DNA of 64,000 nucleotides from Mobilitalea sibirica (lineage in GTDB: Bacteria; Bacillota; Clostridia; Lachnospirales; Lachnospiraceae): NCBI RefSeq assembly GCF_015999265.1, contig NZ_JAEAGR010000002.1, positions 62,001-126,000 of the forward strand, given 5' to 3'. The position numbers and the translations under genes are program-made. Under the pieces are notes generated by a model. It was not told where the DNA came from. It saw nothing but the letters and a program-made list of their open reading frames with translations, and searched no databases. This document shows positions 34,574 to 43,783 of the stretch, one piece after another; the stretch's first letter is position 1, and each line of letters begins with the position of its first letter.

Positions 34574-37117
34574 ATGAAAGGTTTGGAAAAACAAATGGAT
34601 AGACAGATAGAGATCTTAGCTCCGGCAGGCTCCTATGAAAGCATGAGAGCGGCTATGAATGCGGGTTGTGATGCGGTATATATCGGTGGTAACAGCTTCG
34701 GAGCCAGAGCATATGCCAATAATTTAGAGGAAGAAGCACTTCTTCGTGCCATAGATGAAACTCATATCAGGGATAAGAAATTATATCTGACCGTAAATAC
34801 TCTAATAAAGGAGCAGGAGCGGATAGAGAAGTTGTATAATTATCTGATAAGATTTTATCTGCAGGGACTGGACGCCGTTATCGTGCAGGATGTTGGAGTA
34901 ATGCACTTTATCCATCATAATTTTCCAAAGCTTCCGATACACGCCAGTACACAGACGACTCTAACGATGGCCCAGGGGGCTAATCTGTTAAAAGAAACAG
35001 GAGTTACCCGATTGGTAACAGCAAGGGAGCTTTCTTTAAAAGAAATCAGGTTAATAAGGGATAATACGGATATGGAGATTGAAACCTTTGTTCACGGAGC
35101 ATTGTGTTATTGCTATTCCGGTCAATGCTTGATGAGTAGTATCATTGGGGGTAGAAGCGGCAATAGGGGAAGGTGTGCCCAGCCCTGTCGTATGCCTTAT
35201 CGGTTTCACTCTGGAGATAGAATGATCTCTTCCAGGAAAGAACCGTATCTTCTTAGTCCTAAGGATATTAATACGGTCGCTCTGATACCGGAACTAGTGG
35301 AGGCGGGAATTGATTCCTTTAAGATAGAAGGCAGGATGAAACGGCCGGAATATGCAGCAGGGGTAACTGCAGTTTATAGAAAATATCTGGATTATTATCT
35401 CACATACGGTAATGATAAATTTAATAATCTAATTCACAGCAGAGAATATGAAACAGATATGAAAGAACTTATGGATCTCTATAACCGCGGTGGCTTCTCC
35501 CAGGGATATGGGAAAGAGTACCATGGGAAGAAGATGATGTCCATGACCCGTCCAAATCATAGCGGTGTTTATGTAGGGGAAATAACCGGAACACAAGGGA
35601 AGCAGGTTGTGATAAACCTAAAAGAAGCCATCAATGCTCAGGACATTCTAGAGATTAGAAATACAGAGGAAGAAGCAGTTTATGAATTTACCGTCAAGGA
35701 CCCTCATGAAAAAGAGGGGAAATTGATTACCAACGTAGGAATGAAGCATTCTAAAATACGCATTGGAGATAGGGTTTACCGAACAAAGAATAATAACTTG
35801 CTTACCCGAATTACTGCCGACTATATAGAAAAAGATACAAAACTGGGTATTCAGGGAATACTTAGAGCAAGGCTAGGGAAAGAGCTTGCCCTTACCTTAA
35901 CCTATAAGGATATTACCATCACAGCTTATCATGAAATTGTACAAGCTGCCATAAAACAACCGATGACGAAGGAAAAGTTATCAGCGCCATTGGAAAAGCT
36001 GGGTGATACTCTATACAGACTGGATGAATTAGAAATTGAAGCTGATGAGAATATCTTCATTCCGGTTGCATGGTTGAATGAAATTCGCCGTAATGGGGTA
36101 CAGAGCTTACAGGATGCTATCACAGGAGGCCACAGAAGAAACCTGCCTAGTCAACTAAAGAAGGATAAGGCTATAAAAGGGTATAACCTATCTAATGAAT
36201 ATGATATGAAAGACAGTCTTTCAAACACAAACAATATTACTAAGAATAATCAGACTGCGAAAGAGAATGGGGATAAGACTTTCGGCATCTGTGTCTGCGT
36301 TCAAAGAATGGATCAGTTTCAGACGGTAATAACCTATCCTGAGGTTGATGAAGTTCATGGTGATTATGATACCTTATCAAATCATGAAATCATTACAATG
36401 GCTAGAACTACAATTAACGCAGGTAAGAAGTTTTATCTGGTATTACCCCATATCTGCAGGGCTTTGGTATATGAAAAGCTTAAAAAGGATATAGTTTCTT
36501 TTATAGAAGAAAATGACAAGATAGATTTTATCGTGAAAAACTTTGAAGAAATTTCATTGTTGCAAACTCTTATGAAGGAATACAAGATAAATACCGATAT
36601 CAAATTAAATTACAATCTTTATATCTTCAATAAAGATGCGAAGGAGTTCTATTGGGATAAGGGACTCTATCAATATACTGCACCGGTGGAATTAAATTAT
36701 ATGGAATTAATGAATCTGGGAGTGAGAGATTGTGATCTTTTAGTTTACGGATATTTACCGCTTATGATTTCAGCTCAATGTCTATATGAAAGCACTAAGG
36801 GTTGTGAAAAATGTAAGGCAGGACAACGGGTAGAGGATTATCTGGTGGATCGGCTTGATAAGAAATTCTATGTTCAGACCCATTGTTTGGGATGTTACAA
36901 TACCATTTACAACGGTCAATGTTTATCCCTGCTTAAGCAGTCAGAGGAAATATACAACCTAAAACCTAGGAACCTTCGATTAGATTTTACCTTTGAGAGC
37001 ATAGAAGAAGTACAATCGGTATTAAAGACATTTATCGATGTGTATTATCATGGAAGTAAAACATATCCGGACCTATCCGATTATACCACAGGTCACTTTA
37101 AACGAGGTGTGGAATAG
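34574..37117 (+). CDS. U32 family peptidase with C-terminal DUF3656 region
   Basis: A large 847-residue member of the U32 (collagenase-like) family. The N-terminal half begins IEILAPAGSYESMRAAMNAGCDAVYIGG and contains the signature ETFVHGALCYCYSGQCLMSS followed by GRCAQPCR, whose cysteines are typical of U32 proteins that act in RNA hydroxylation (RlhA, TrhP). The middle and C-terminal parts hold a DUF3656-like domain and a second set of Cys residues (CEKCKAGQ, HCLGCYN). The actual activity, peptidase or tRNA/rRNA hydroxylation cofactor, is not determined by sequence. It precedes the SEDS/PBP pair by 29 bp. Confidence 0.87.
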   Translation: MKGLEKQMDRQIEILAPAGSYESMRAAMNAGCDAVYIGGNSFGARAYANNLEEEALLRAIDETHIRDKKLYLTVNTLIKEQERIEKLYNYLIRFYLQGLDAVIVQDVGVMHFIHHNFPKLPIHASTQTTLTMAQGANLLKETGVTRLVTARELSLKEIRLIRDNTDMEIETFVHGALCYCYSGQCLMSSIIGGRSGNRGRCAQPCRMPYRFHSGDRMISSRKEPYLLSPKDINTVALIPELVEAGIDSFKIEGRMKRPEYAAGVTAVYRKYLDYYLTYGNDKFNNLIHSREYETDMKELMDLYNRGGFSQGYGKEYHGKKMMSMTRPNHSGVYVGEITGTQGKQVVINLKEAINAQDILEIRNTEEEAVYEFTVKDPHEKEGKLITNVGMKHSKIRIGDRVYRTKNNNLLTRITADYIEKDTKLGIQGILRARLGKELALTLTYKDITITAYHEIVQAAIKQPMTKEKLSAPLEKLGDTLYRLDELEIEADENIFIPVAWLNEIRRNGVQSLQDAITGGHRRNLPSQLKKDKAIKGYNLSNEYDMKDSLSNTNNITKNNQTAKENGDKTFGICVCVQRMDQFQTVITYPEVDEVHGDYDTLSNHEIITMARTTINAGKKFYLVLPHICRALVYEKLKKDIVSFIEENDKIDFIVKNFEEISLLQTLMKEYKINTDIKLNYNLYIFNKDAKEFYWDKGLYQYTAPVELNYMELMNLGVRDCDLLVYGYLPLMISAQCLYESTKGCEKCKAGQRVEDYLVDRLDKKFYVQTHCLGCYNTIYNGQCLSLLKQSEEIYNLKPRNLRLDFTFESIEEVQSVLKTFIDVYYHGSKTYPDLSDYTTGHFKRGVE

Positions 37118-37146
37118 TTGTAGGTTAAGAATTGGCAGGTGAGAGC

Positions 37147-38484
37147 ATGCATCTAGTGGTAGAATTAATTCAATATCTGATGGTACTTCTGATAGGGGTT
37201 TATAGTTTTTACAGCTTTAGTGTAGTACGTTTTCGAAATAAGAGAATGCAGGATAAGTCCTATCGAAAGCTATCTGCTTCGATCTACTTATTGCACTTTA
37301 TCGGATATTTTACCCTGTATTTTCAGACGATGAATGATAAGCTGTTATTTCTATATGCTGGAGAAGTGTTATTGATTATACTGGTTAATACATTCTATCA
37401 GACTTTTTATCCGAAACGATCTAAGCTTTTAGTAAGTAATATGCTTATGCTTCTGACGATAGGATTTATTATTCTTGCCAGATTATCCTATGACAAGGCG
37501 GTAAAACAGGTGTTGATTGTGGCAGTATCCTTCTTGGTATGCCTCATTGTCCCGGTTACGATTAAACGAATTACGTTTTTAAAACGTTTTGGATGGATCT
37601 ATGGAATTCTGGGTATTGCAATCCTTTTCGTAGTATTGTTTGCAGGAACAACGAACTATGGAGCTACGAACTGGCTTACGATTGGAGGCTTTAGTTTTCA
37701 GCCCTCGGAGATCGTTAAGCTTATATTTGTATTCAGTATTGCAGCCATGCTTCAAGAAAGGATTAATTTAAAAAAGATATGCATTGTTACAGTAATAGCA
37801 GGAGTTCATGTGCTTATATTGGTAATTCAGAAGGATTTAGGCGGCGCCCTTATCTTCTTTGTTACCTTTGTATTTATGCTATATACAGCCACATCAAGGC
37901 CCTTATATCTGTTTTCGGGTCTTGCCGGTGGAAGTGTAGCAGCATTCATAGCCTATAAGCTGTTCTATCATGTCAGGGTAAGGGTTATGGCTTGGCAAAA
38001 CCCTATGAGATATATAGAGAAGGAAGGTTATCAGATCTCTCAGTCCTTATTTGCCATAGGAACCGGAGGATGGTTTGGCATGGGACTTAACCGTGGGTTA
38101 CCAACCAGTATACCTGTGGTGGAAAGCGATTTTGTTTTCTCGGCTATTGCAGAGGAGTTTGGAGCTTTATTTGCTCTGTGTATGATATTGATTTATATTA
38201 ATTGCTTTATAATGCTCATAAATATTGCCTTAACGATGGAAGATGCGTTTTATCGTCTGATTTCTCTTGGGTTCTCTGTTATGTTTGGGTTTCAGGTGAT
38301 TTTGTCTATTGGTGGCGTGATTAAATTTATACCTTCTACCGGAGTAACCCTACCTTTTATCAGTTCAGGGGGAAGCTCGGTGTTTGCAACTATTGTAATG
38401 TTTATGATACTTCAGGGCATTTATCTTAAGGTAAAATCCGATAAAGAGGAGCCGATAGAAGAGGGCGTACAAAAGGATCAGTAA
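37147..38484 (+). CDS. SEDS family peptidoglycan polymerase (FtsW/RodA/SpoVE)
   Basis: Polymerises lipid II glycan strands. The 445-residue protein has about ten membrane segments and family blocks NWLTIGGFSFQPSEIVKLIFVF, VIQKDLGGALIFF (with the catalytic-loop Asp), AWQNPMRYIEKEGYQISQSLFAIGTGGWFGMGLNRG, ESDFVFSAIAEEFG and FIPSTGVTLPFISSGGSS. The ATG 37147 follows AGGTG; TTG 37132 is less likely. The next gene, 36 bp later, is a class B penicillin-binding protein, forming the classic polymerase/transpeptidase pair. Whether it works in division, elongation or sporulation cannot be told. Confidence 0.92.
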   Translation: MHLVVELIQYLMVLLIGVYSFYSFSVVRFRNKRMQDKSYRKLSASIYLLHFIGYFTLYFQTMNDKLLFLYAGEVLLIILVNTFYQTFYPKRSKLLVSNMLMLLTIGFIILARLSYDKAVKQVLIVAVSFLVCLIVPVTIKRITFLKRFGWIYGILGIAILFVVLFAGTTNYGATNWLTIGGFSFQPSEIVKLIFVFSIAAMLQERINLKKICIVTVIAGVHVLILVIQKDLGGALIFFVTFVFMLYTATSRPLYLFSGLAGGSVAAFIAYKLFYHVRVRVMAWQNPMRYIEKEGYQISQSLFAIGTGGWFGMGLNRGLPTSIPVVESDFVFSAIAEEFGALFALCMILIYINCFIMLINIALTMEDAFYRLISLGFSVMFGFQVILSIGGVIKFIPSTGVTLPFISSGGSSVFATIVMFMILQGIYLKVKSDKEEPIEEGVQKDQ

Positions 38485-38520
38485 CTTCATCGCCTATGTG
38501 TAAGAGAAAGGCAGAAAGGC

Positions 38521-39951
38521 ATGGGTATGTTTTTGAGTAATAACAGGGATTATAATCCGAAAAAATCAATCATGAAGGTATTATATATTTTTCTTGGACT
38601 ATTTGTACTTACGATGGGTTATTTTATGTATTTTCTGATTTTTCGTAGTAATGAAGTAATTAATAGTACTTATAACAAACGACACGATGTATTAGCCGAG
38701 AGAGTAATCAGAGGCATGATTATATCGGCGGATCAGGAAATCCTTGCACATACGATAATCGATGAACAGGACAGGGAAATAAGAAGATATCCCTTTGAGG
38801 ATCTTTTTGCCCATGTGGTAGGAAAGATGCAAAAAGGAATGTCAGGGCTGGAGGAGACAGAGAATATTCGGCTTATGACTTCAAACCGCAATTCCTTTGA
38901 GAATTTATATAACGAAATGGTGGGTCAGAAAAATCCCGGTAATAACATCTATATTACAATGGATACGAAGCTGCAACAGGTAGCCTATGATGCCCTTGGG
39001 GATCATAGGGGTGCGGTAGTCGTTATGGAGCCTGGTACAGGTAAAATTCTTACTATGGTCTCCAAGCCATCTTTTGATCCCAATGAGATTGATGTGCTTT
39101 GGCCGGAGATCATGGAAGACGTCGAGGAAGAATCACCTTTGATGAATCGGGCTACTCAGGGGCTTTATCCCCCAGGCTCTACTTTTAAGCTTTTAACTGC
39201 ATTGGCTTTTATGAGGGATAATCCGGATTATATTACTTATGAATATGATTGTAACGGCAGCGTTGAATATGAGAATATGAAAATTCATTGTTATAAGGGC
39301 AAAGCCCATGGTGAGGTGGATTTAATAAAATCCTTCGCAAAATCCTGTAACACCTCCTTTGCAACCATTGGAAAGGATTTAAGTACCGATAGCCTATATT
39401 CTCTCAGTGAAACTTTTCTATTCAATCAGTATTTACCCATACGTATGGCAAACAGTCCCAGCAGCTTTGTATTAAAGACCGGCAGTTATAGCGTAAAAGA
39501 AGCGATGCAGACTGCAATCGGACAGGGTAGAACCTTAGTTACCCCCATTCACAATGTAATGATTGCGGCAGCAGTAGCCAACGGTGGAGTCATGATGAAG
39601 CCTTATGTGGTCGATCGAATTGTAAGTGCTGACGGATATACGGTGAAAGAATACGAACCGGAAGTATATGCAAATCCGATGACCAAGGAGGAAGCGGAAT
39701 ATCTGGGAGAAATGATGCAAAGTGTAGTGACTGTTGGTACGGCAGACGAGCTAAAGGATGGGAAAGTTACGGTGGCCGGCAAAACCGGTTCGGCAGATCA
39801 GGCAGGAAAACCGGCCCATGCATGGTTCATTGGATATGCACCGGCGGATAAGCCACAGATAGCTTTTAGCATTCTTGTGGAAAGTGTAGGAACCGGTGGT
39901 GATTATGCAGTACCTATCGCAAGACAAATTATAGATGCATATTTTAATTAG
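38521..39951 (+). CDS. class B penicillin-binding protein (PbpA-like transpeptidase)
   Basis: Cross-links peptidoglycan, partner of the upstream SEDS polymerase. The 476-residue protein has one N-terminal membrane anchor (about residues 20-42) and a transpeptidase domain with all active-site motifs: Ser220-T-F-Lys223, Ser275-C-Asn277 and Lys421-T-G-S. It is short for a class B PBP, with a small pedestal region (YPFEDLFAHVVGKMQKGMSGLE), the same size class as actinobacterial PbpA. Start may be 38521 or the in-frame ATG 38527; AAAGG tracts fit both. Confidence 0.92.
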   Translation: MGMFLSNNRDYNPKKSIMKVLYIFLGLFVLTMGYFMYFLIFRSNEVINSTYNKRHDVLAERVIRGMIISADQEILAHTIIDEQDREIRRYPFEDLFAHVVGKMQKGMSGLEETENIRLMTSNRNSFENLYNEMVGQKNPGNNIYITMDTKLQQVAYDALGDHRGAVVVMEPGTGKILTMVSKPSFDPNEIDVLWPEIMEDVEEESPLMNRATQGLYPPGSTFKLLTALAFMRDNPDYITYEYDCNGSVEYENMKIHCYKGKAHGEVDLIKSFAKSCNTSFATIGKDLSTDSLYSLSETFLFNQYLPIRMANSPSSFVLKTGSYSVKEAMQTAIGQGRTLVTPIHNVMIAAAVANGGVMMKPYVVDRIVSADGYTVKEYEPEVYANPMTKEEAEYLGEMMQSVVTVGTADELKDGKVTVAGKTGSADQAGKPAHAWFIGYAPADKPQIAFSILVESVGTGGDYAVPIARQIIDAYFN

Positions 39952-40174
39952 TGAGAAAGAAATGTTCTAAAACTGTTTTTGGTTTATAAATGTGTACATT
40001 TTAGATAATCGCATAATTTATGAAAGCCGAATATTGATTAGAAAAGCATGTCCTAAGGAAAAGAAAATGTTATTGCTTTGTCATATATTGATAAAAATAA
40101 GTTGAAAACTTATGCATATTGATGTATACTCTAGTGTAGATAAGACGGCACACCAAAAAACAGGAGGCATTGCG

Positions 40175-40627
40175 ATGGTAGAAGCAACGAGCTGTGGTGG
40201 TGTAGTTATTTTCAGAGGGAAGATTTTATTACTGTATAAAAACTATAAGAACAAATATGAAGGGTGGGTGCTACCTAAAGGAACAGTGGAAGAAGGAGAG
40301 GAATATAAGGAAACGGCGATCCGAGAAGTGAAAGAGGAAGCAGGGACGAACGCTTCCATTATAAAATATATCGGGAAAAGCCAATATTCTTTCAGCACAC
40401 CGCAAAATACAGTATTAAAGGATGTTCATTGGTATTTAATGATGTCTGATAGCTATTACAGTAAACCACAACGGGAAGAATATTTTATGGACTCCGGTTA
40501 CTACAAGTTTCATGAAGCTTATCATATGCTTAAGTTTGCCAATGAGAAGCAGATACTAGAGAGAGCATACAATGAATACATTGACTTAAAGAAAAGTAAC
40601 CTATGGGGAAGTAAAAAGTATTTTTAA
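40175..40627 (+). CDS. Nudix hydrolase
   Basis: A 150-residue hydrolase for nucleoside diphosphates linked to another moiety. The Nudix box is GTVEEGEEYKETAIREVKEEAGT, matching Gx5Ex7REUxEExGU exactly. The layout (ATSCGGVVIFRGKILLLY, GWVLPKGTVE) is like Ap4A/RNA-pyrophosphatase-type members. ATG 40175 follows a perfect AGGAGG at seven bases; the longer in-frame start at 40112 has none. It is the last conserved gene before the accessory island and ends in a terminator. Confidence 0.88.
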   Translation: MVEATSCGGVVIFRGKILLLYKNYKNKYEGWVLPKGTVEEGEEYKETAIREVKEEAGTNASIIKYIGKSQYSFSTPQNTVLKDVHWYLMMSDSYYSKPQREEYFMDSGYYKFHEAYHMLKFANEKQILERAYNEYIDLKKSNLWGSKKYF

Positions 40628-40643
40628 CAAAACGCATTGAAAG

Positions 40644-40679
40644 CAGGAACGAATCCAGGAAGGAGAGTTCCTGTTTTTT
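40644..40679 (+). terminator. terminator after Nudix gene
   Basis: CAGGAAC (40644-40650) pairs with GTTCCTG (40667-40673), followed by six T. Confidence 0.8.
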
Positions 40680-40843
40680 GTTGTGTGTTTTGTTAATAGC
40701 TCACTTAGAGAAAATATATTTGTGCTCTTAAAAATTATTTTTAATTTCATGTTTGAGTATGTAATAAAATGTACAGAATTATGATAGATTCATGAATTGT
40801 TGAAATTGAATCGCATAGTGGAATGGTGAAAGGAGAAAGTGTA

Positions 40844-40987
40844 ATGGCGCATCATAGGGAAGAGGTAAAAGATGAATATGACTTTAGTGATGAAGACATG
40901 ATGGGAATGTCCAATGATGAATACTCGGATGTTCTTGAAGCAGAAGATATTGACTATTATAATGATTTTTCGGACTATGATGAATAG
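40844..40987 (+). CDS. 47-residue highly acidic small protein
   Basis: Reads MAHHREEVKDEYDFSDEDMM, then GMSNDEYSDVLEAEDIDYYN, ending DFSDYDE. Nearly half of the residues are Asp or Glu, with several Tyr. ATG 40844 is preceded by AAAGGAG at an ideal distance, and a compact terminator follows the stop by 12 bases, so it looks like a real monocistronic small gene. I do not recognise the family. There is no membrane segment or signal. The composition suggests a protein mimicking DNA or binding a basic partner or metal, but this is speculative. Confidence 0.7.
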   Translation: MAHHREEVKDEYDFSDEDMMGMSNDEYSDVLEAEDIDYYNDFSDYDE

Positions 40988-40999
40988 GTTATGAGAATG

Positions 41000-41030
41000 A
41001 TCTCCAGTGGGAAACTGCCGGAGATTTTTT
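41000..41030 (+). terminator. terminator after small acidic protein
   Basis: ATCTCC (41000-41005) pairs with GGAGAT (41020-41025), with AGT/ACT extending the stem across a bulge; six T follow. Confidence 0.8.
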
Positions 41031-41278
41031 CATAAAGGCAGAGAAACAGGTTCAAATTTAGTGCAGTGTATAAAGATAACTGCTAATACATAAGTAGCAA
41101 CGAGTAGAAAAAAGTATATATTCAAAAAACAATGTGATATAATGGAAAAAACAAGCATACACGATGAAAGCGCATCTTGTACCCACGAGAAATTTTATTC
41201 TATTGATAAGCAAGTTTATAAAATACTCATTAACCAAAGCTAGGTTCAAAATTAATCGCTTTTTTAAAGGAGAGGTTT

Positions 41279-41737
41279 ATGAAAATAAAACTGTGGTTGA
41301 AATACTTATGTTATATTGTTTTAATATTTGCCATCCTTTTTGTGGAAGCAAATATTACTAGAAAGCTATCTTATGTAATGAGTAGGACGTGGGACGGTAA
41401 ATATGGTTTATATATTGTATTAGTTAGGATGGCTTTTAATGTTTTACTAGGATTGTTGCTAGGTATAGAAACTTTACTTAAGGAAGTAAAAAGAGAGGGA
41501 AAATGGAATATTAATTTACCTAAACTAATATTAATGGGAATACCTTTATTCTATTTTTCATTCTCATATTTATTTGGTTATATTAACATTCCGTTTGTAC
41601 AAAACGTGATTGCTTATCCGGCATTTAAGCTAGTTCTTTTTGAAAACAATCTGATAACGATTTTACAACTAATACTCGGTTATGTAATTATCACGAGTTT
41701 ATATAAAGAGGAAAAAAGGAAGGTATATGATGTTTAA
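41279..41737 (+). CDS. hypothetical integral membrane protein
   Basis: A 152-residue protein with about four hydrophobic segments (LKYLCYIVLIFAILFVEA, a second around YIVLVRMAFNVLLGLLLGIE, LILMGIPLFYFSFSYLFGY, and ITILQLILGYVIITSLY). Short basic stretches at both ends suggest both termini inside the cell. AAAGGAGAGG precedes the ATG. The next gene follows after 27 bp with the same orientation and is also membrane-anchored, so the two may form an operon. I do not recognise a family. First gene of the accessory island. Confidence 0.7.
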   Translation: MKIKLWLKYLCYIVLIFAILFVEANITRKLSYVMSRTWDGKYGLYIVLVRMAFNVLLGLLLGIETLLKEVKREGKWNINLPKLILMGIPLFYFSFSYLFGYINIPFVQNVIAYPAFKLVLFENNLITILQLILGYVIITSLYKEEKRKVYDV

Positions 41738-41764
41738 ATCAAGTGATTTAATGAGGGAGAATGC

Positions 41765-42415
41765 ATGTCTTTTAAAATAAAAAGTAAATACATATTTATC
41801 TTAGTGATCTGTGGGTTAATTATTATTAATCTATTTCAGTATGCAGAAAATAAAAGTTATGAAAAGTACTTATCTCAAAAAGTAAAAGTTTCCGTTTCTA
41901 ACATAGCAAGTAAAATATTGGAGAATAATTTTATTCTGAAAAACGCCATAAATGAAAGAAAAATCACAAATATTAAACTTAATATTCTAGGTAATAACTT
42001 TTACAATATTGCTTTAGAACACAATAAGCTATATGAGATATATAAAATGAAATCAAAGAAGAGTATCAAAGATTCATCTACCTTTATGATAGCCGATGAT
42101 TGTTCCATGTTTATCAGCATGAAGATGCTCGGGAACTATGGTAATGAGTATATAATAATTCGAGATGAAGAGACAGTAGAACTTAATGATAAAACGGTTG
42201 AAATCTTAAAGATAATGCAGGAGGTAGTTAGTAATTGGTCTGAGATTGTTAAGGATAATGTGAAAGGTGCGACACCGGATGGAATGCAAGGGAGCTACTG
42301 GGATGATTACCATAATGGGATTAATGATAAATATTGGAGCAATATTCTCTGTGACCTAAATGACTATAACAAAGGGCTTGATTGGGATTATAAGAAACTT
42401 CAAATAGAAGATTAA
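41765..42415 (+). CDS. hypothetical membrane-anchored protein
   Basis: A 216-residue protein with one N-terminal hydrophobic anchor (residues 8-27, YIFILVICGLIIINLFQYA) and a soluble, Lys/Asn/Asp-rich remainder predicted outside the membrane. GAGGGAG precedes the ATG. No catalytic motif or cysteine pattern is visible. It follows the 152-residue membrane protein by 27 bp. The tail WDDYHNGINDKYWSNILCDLND is aromatic and acidic. Function unknown. The 268 bp after it contain no gene or strong hairpin. Confidence 0.7.
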   Translation: MSFKIKSKYIFILVICGLIIINLFQYAENKSYEKYLSQKVKVSVSNIASKILENNFILKNAINERKITNIKLNILGNNFYNIALEHNKLYEIYKMKSKKSIKDSSTFMIADDCSMFISMKMLGNYGNEYIIIRDEETVELNDKTVEILKIMQEVVSNWSEIVKDNVKGATPDGMQGSYWDDYHNGINDKYWSNILCDLNDYNKGLDWDYKKLQIED

Positions 42416-42683
42416 CTAGGGGTTAAGTATTTTCATCAATTTTTGTGTAATGCTCTGTTGTATTTATATGTCCCGGTATTATCCATGTGGGCTTTATATG
42501 TATTAATATTAACTGTTAATAATAGTATTGTTTTCACTATGAAATAAAGATGTTTTTATTTTGTCCTTTGAGTGTAATCTTAAGTATAGTAAATCTCTAC
42601 CTATATTTTAGATTGAAGTAATGATATGGTATTATATGTCAGATGCGCAACTGAATAATCGAAATATAAAGGAGAAATTTATT

Positions 42684-43139
42684 ATGAAGAAAGATAATAA
42701 AATTAAATCAATGCTTTCAAGTACACTCTGTATGACACCGAAGGGCATGAATGCAGATGAATTGAGTCCGGAGGAATTTGCAACTTGTTATGAATTATTT
42801 TTTGACAAAATATTCGAGATTAGTGCATCAGATATTACCGGAATAGAAGGATATGGCGAGTTTGATGATGAGTGTAAAACGAGGTATGTCTCCTGTAGAG
42901 ATTTTCTTACCGGTACATTTGCAGAGGAAGAAGACGGGTATTGGTATCACTGGAGCGAAATGTTTGAAACCACTTTATTAGATCGTGATTTCTTTGAGAA
43001 ATATTACAAGAAGATGGTAGATAAAATCAGTTATTGTGAAGAACAGCGCTTTTTAGTTAATAACAATACATTCTTTTGTAATATGAAAAGACAACTACTG
43101 CGCAAGAATTACAACAAAGAGAAACGAACTATATTGTGA
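42684..43139 (+). CDS. hypothetical protein, 3' end possibly chimeric
   Basis: A 151-residue acidic protein (ELSPEEFATCYELFFDKIFEI, FDDECKTRYVSCRDFLTGTF, YWYHWSEMFETTLLDRDFFEKYY) that I do not recognise. ATG 42684 with AAAGGAG upstream is preferred to the longer frame from 42621. Its last 20 codons (from about 43082) run across the remnant of a kinase gene in a different frame, so the natural C terminus was probably lost when the two genes were joined. The true product may be shorter or non-functional. Confidence 0.5.
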   Translation: MKKDNKIKSMLSSTLCMTPKGMNADELSPEEFATCYELFFDKIFEISASDITGIEGYGEFDDECKTRYVSCRDFLTGTFAEEEDGYWYHWSEMFETTLLDRDFFEKYYKKMVDKISYCEEQRFLVNNNTFFCNMKRQLLRKNYNKEKRTIL

Positions 43140-43534
43140 TGGATGCTGACATGTTTGGTATTATGGGAGATGACTATGGAACAAGAGCAGAGCAAGTATT
43201 ACATTTCTCAAAGAATATAATGCAAGGCGGTAAACCACTATTGTGGACTATGGCCGGTGCTCTGGAAAAGTTAAGAGATACATATAACAAAAGATTTTTA
43301 AGTTATATATATTTCTTGGCATTAACCTGTAGTGAAGAAGAATTGCTCTTTCGCATGAAACATGGACGGGGTATTCATGATGAGAATTGGCTGCAAGCTT
43401 CGGTTGGTCATAATAATTACCTGAGGGAACATGATTCTATTGATGGGGTTAATTATGATAAGTATGATATTTCAGGAAAGAATGTACACGATGTAGCTAC
43501 CTATGTAGATACTTGGATTAATTCAAAATTATGA
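43082..43534 (+). pseudogene. 5'-truncated P-loop nucleotide kinase-like gene
   Basis: The frame beginning at 43082 reads YEKTTTAQELQQRETNYIVM, then DADMFGIMG, and continues to WINSKL. This matches a small P-loop kinase family (often labelled nucleoside kinase or AAA) in which the N terminus is hydrophobic strand plus GxxGxGKTTxA. Here the KTTTA of Walker A is present, but the preceding strand and glycines are gone; a stop (TAA, 43079) closes the frame just before. The later part (QGGKPLLWTMAG, SYIYFLALTCSEEELLFRMKHG, DTWINSKL) is intact. The GTG at 43136 would only give a fragment lacking the nucleotide site. I read it as a deletion fusing it to the upstream unknown gene. Confidence 0.65.
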
Positions 43535-43636
43535 AGGTTATGCGAGTAATGATTTACATAATATTTTGTTGATGAGTACATAGTGAAGTGCCAGGGGTAA
43601 AAACGTAGTAAAGTAAATTAAGGAACATTAAGAAAC

Positions 43637-43727
43637 GCCTTTAAGGTGTATTCCCGTACTTCGATTCGCAAATACCTCATTATAAATGGTATTTGCGAAT
43701 TGAGATTCGGGAATGCAGTAGTTAGGC
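43637..43727 (+). repeat. attC-like recombination site 1 (left boundary of cassette A)
   Basis: A long folded site ends in the consensus core GTTAGGC (43721-43727, GTTRRRY). The central stem ATTCGCAAATACC/GGTATTTGCGAAT (43664-43676 and 43688-43700) is a perfect 13 bp, followed outward by an unpaired bubble and TTCCCG/CGGGAA, as in integron attC sites with an unpaired central spacer. GCCT at 43637 faces AGGC of the core. The R'' box is degenerate (GCCTTTA instead of RYYYAAC). It follows the truncated kinase, and the GNAT gene starts 57 bp later. Confidence 0.6.
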
Positions 43728-43783
43728 AATAGAATAAACTAATTTAATTAACTGTTGACAGCTATTTATAAGGGGAAGATATT

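Larger units (their letters stand above)
40628..41278. other. 650-bp region with one small gene and two terminators
   Basis: Contains the Nudix terminator (40644-40679), the 47-residue acidic protein gene (40844-40987) and its terminator (41000-41030). The remaining stretch 41031-41278 is AT-rich and shows only promoter-like TGATATAAT near 41130. This is the left boundary of the accessory island. Confidence 0.6.
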
